Source: Candidatus Woesearchaeota archaeon
Lineage (GTDB): Archaea; Nanobdellota; Nanobdellia; Woesearchaeales; UBA10200
NCBI GenBank assembly: GCA_016180275.1
Contig: JACPBN010000045.1
Location: forward strand, 1 to 22,265
Direction of reading: 5' to 3'
Length of the DNA stretch: 22,265 nt
A program made the translations under genes and the position numbers. The notes under the pieces are model-generated. The model was not told the origin of the DNA. It made no database searches and worked only from the letters and a program-made list of their open reading frames with translations. Positions 22,011 to 22,265 of this stretch are shown piece after piece. How positions within the stretch are numbered: the first letter of the stretch is position 1; each line of letters opens with the position of its first letter.

Positions 22011-22265
22011 ATGGATAAAAAATCAACCAAAATCTTGCTTCTTTTTATATTGGCTATTTCAATACTTAGTTTAGCAAATGCTGCACTAAATGATAACTGG
22101 GGTATTTTTTCTGAAAGTATATCTAATAAGAATTCAGGTGAATTAGCCGCTTTTGTAAATGGCAATAATATATTTTCAGATGCTTATGGAAAGCAATATC
22201 TAGAGCGCAATAATAATTTTTCTGAAATAGAATTCAAGGAACTTACGCAGAGCACTAAGACAGTT
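22011..22265 (+). CDS. Secreted protein, N-terminal fragment
   Basis: Eighty-five codons up to the window edge, from an ATG preceded by GGGAGGT at 21999-22005. Residues 1-24 form a signal peptide (MDKKSTK, hydrophobic core, L-A-N-A). The mature start, with E-L-A-A-F-V-N-G-N-N-I-F-S-D-A-Y, loosely resembles the N-terminal domain of SurA/PpiC-type extracytoplasmic foldases (V-N-G-x-x-I). No catalytic domain is in view, so the foldase idea is weak. It appears to be in the same operon as the surface proteins. Confidence 0.6.
   Translation, partial: MDKKSTKILLLFILAISILSLANAALNDNWGIFSESISNKNSGELAAFVNGNNIFSDAYGKQYLERNNNFSEIEFKELTQSTKTV

Noticed and set aside
21992..22018. Nine-codon GTG mini-frame overlapping the start at 22011
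   Set aside because: The GGTGA upstream is too close to the GTG to act as a Shine-Dalgarno, and the frame is too short to support without conservation data.

Overview
The window looks like a piece of an archaeal chromosome, most likely from a small-genome DPANN-type lineage (Woesearchaeota-like); this is an inference. The DNA is AT-rich. Several ATG codons sit about 25-31 bases downstream of TATA-like boxes, which suggests leaderless archaeal transcripts. The locus pairs a Dpm1-like glycosyltransferase with an AglD-type membrane partner. At the right end are secreted proteins with Ig-like repeats packed with N-glycosylation sequons. No rRNA, tRNA, CRISPR array or transposase was seen.

Left part (1-2152): an acyl-carrier-protein module. 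It holds the C-terminus of an FkbH-like HAD-family protein, an ACP, a MaoC-type hot-dog dehydratase, an SDR reductase with an unusual active site and, convergently, holo-ACP synthase. ACP-dependent chemistry is uncommon in archaea, so this compact set is notable.

Middle (2278-12795): a nucleotide-sugar and glycan module. It includes a DegT-fold enzyme whose PLP lysine is replaced by histidine (predicted sugar 3-dehydratase), GDP-mannose 4,6-dehydratase, an NAD-dependent epimerase/reductase, a WbqC-family protein, two large multi-pass GT-C-like membrane proteins, an ATP-grasp ligase (opposite strand), a second SDR and a PIG-L/LmbE deacetylase. The first three could together make a GDP-3,6-dideoxyhexose; this is a prediction.

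Right-middle (12830-20036): a cobalamin-binding-type radical SAM enzyme, a GT2 glycosyltransferase divergent from an LPG-synthase-TM (UPF0104) protein, a membrane-anchored heparinase II/III-like protein and an F420-hydrogenase/dehydrogenase beta-subunit-like iron-sulfur flavoprotein. Between the UPF0104 and heparinase-like genes lies a gene-free block of about 390 bases. It contains a previously unrecognised palindromic element (about 16196-16539) with long interrupted inverted repeats and several internal hairpins; its right end abuts the promoter of the heparinase-like gene.

Right end (20037-22265): secreted surface proteins in an apparent operon. The upstream region carries a run of nine G, very unusual in this AT-rich DNA, and two consecutive reading frames are each broken by what looks like a -1 frameshift. 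Phase variation, programmed frameshifting, decay and sequencing error are the competing explanations. Overall the window reads as a cell-surface glycan biosynthesis island next to the glycoproteins it may decorate.
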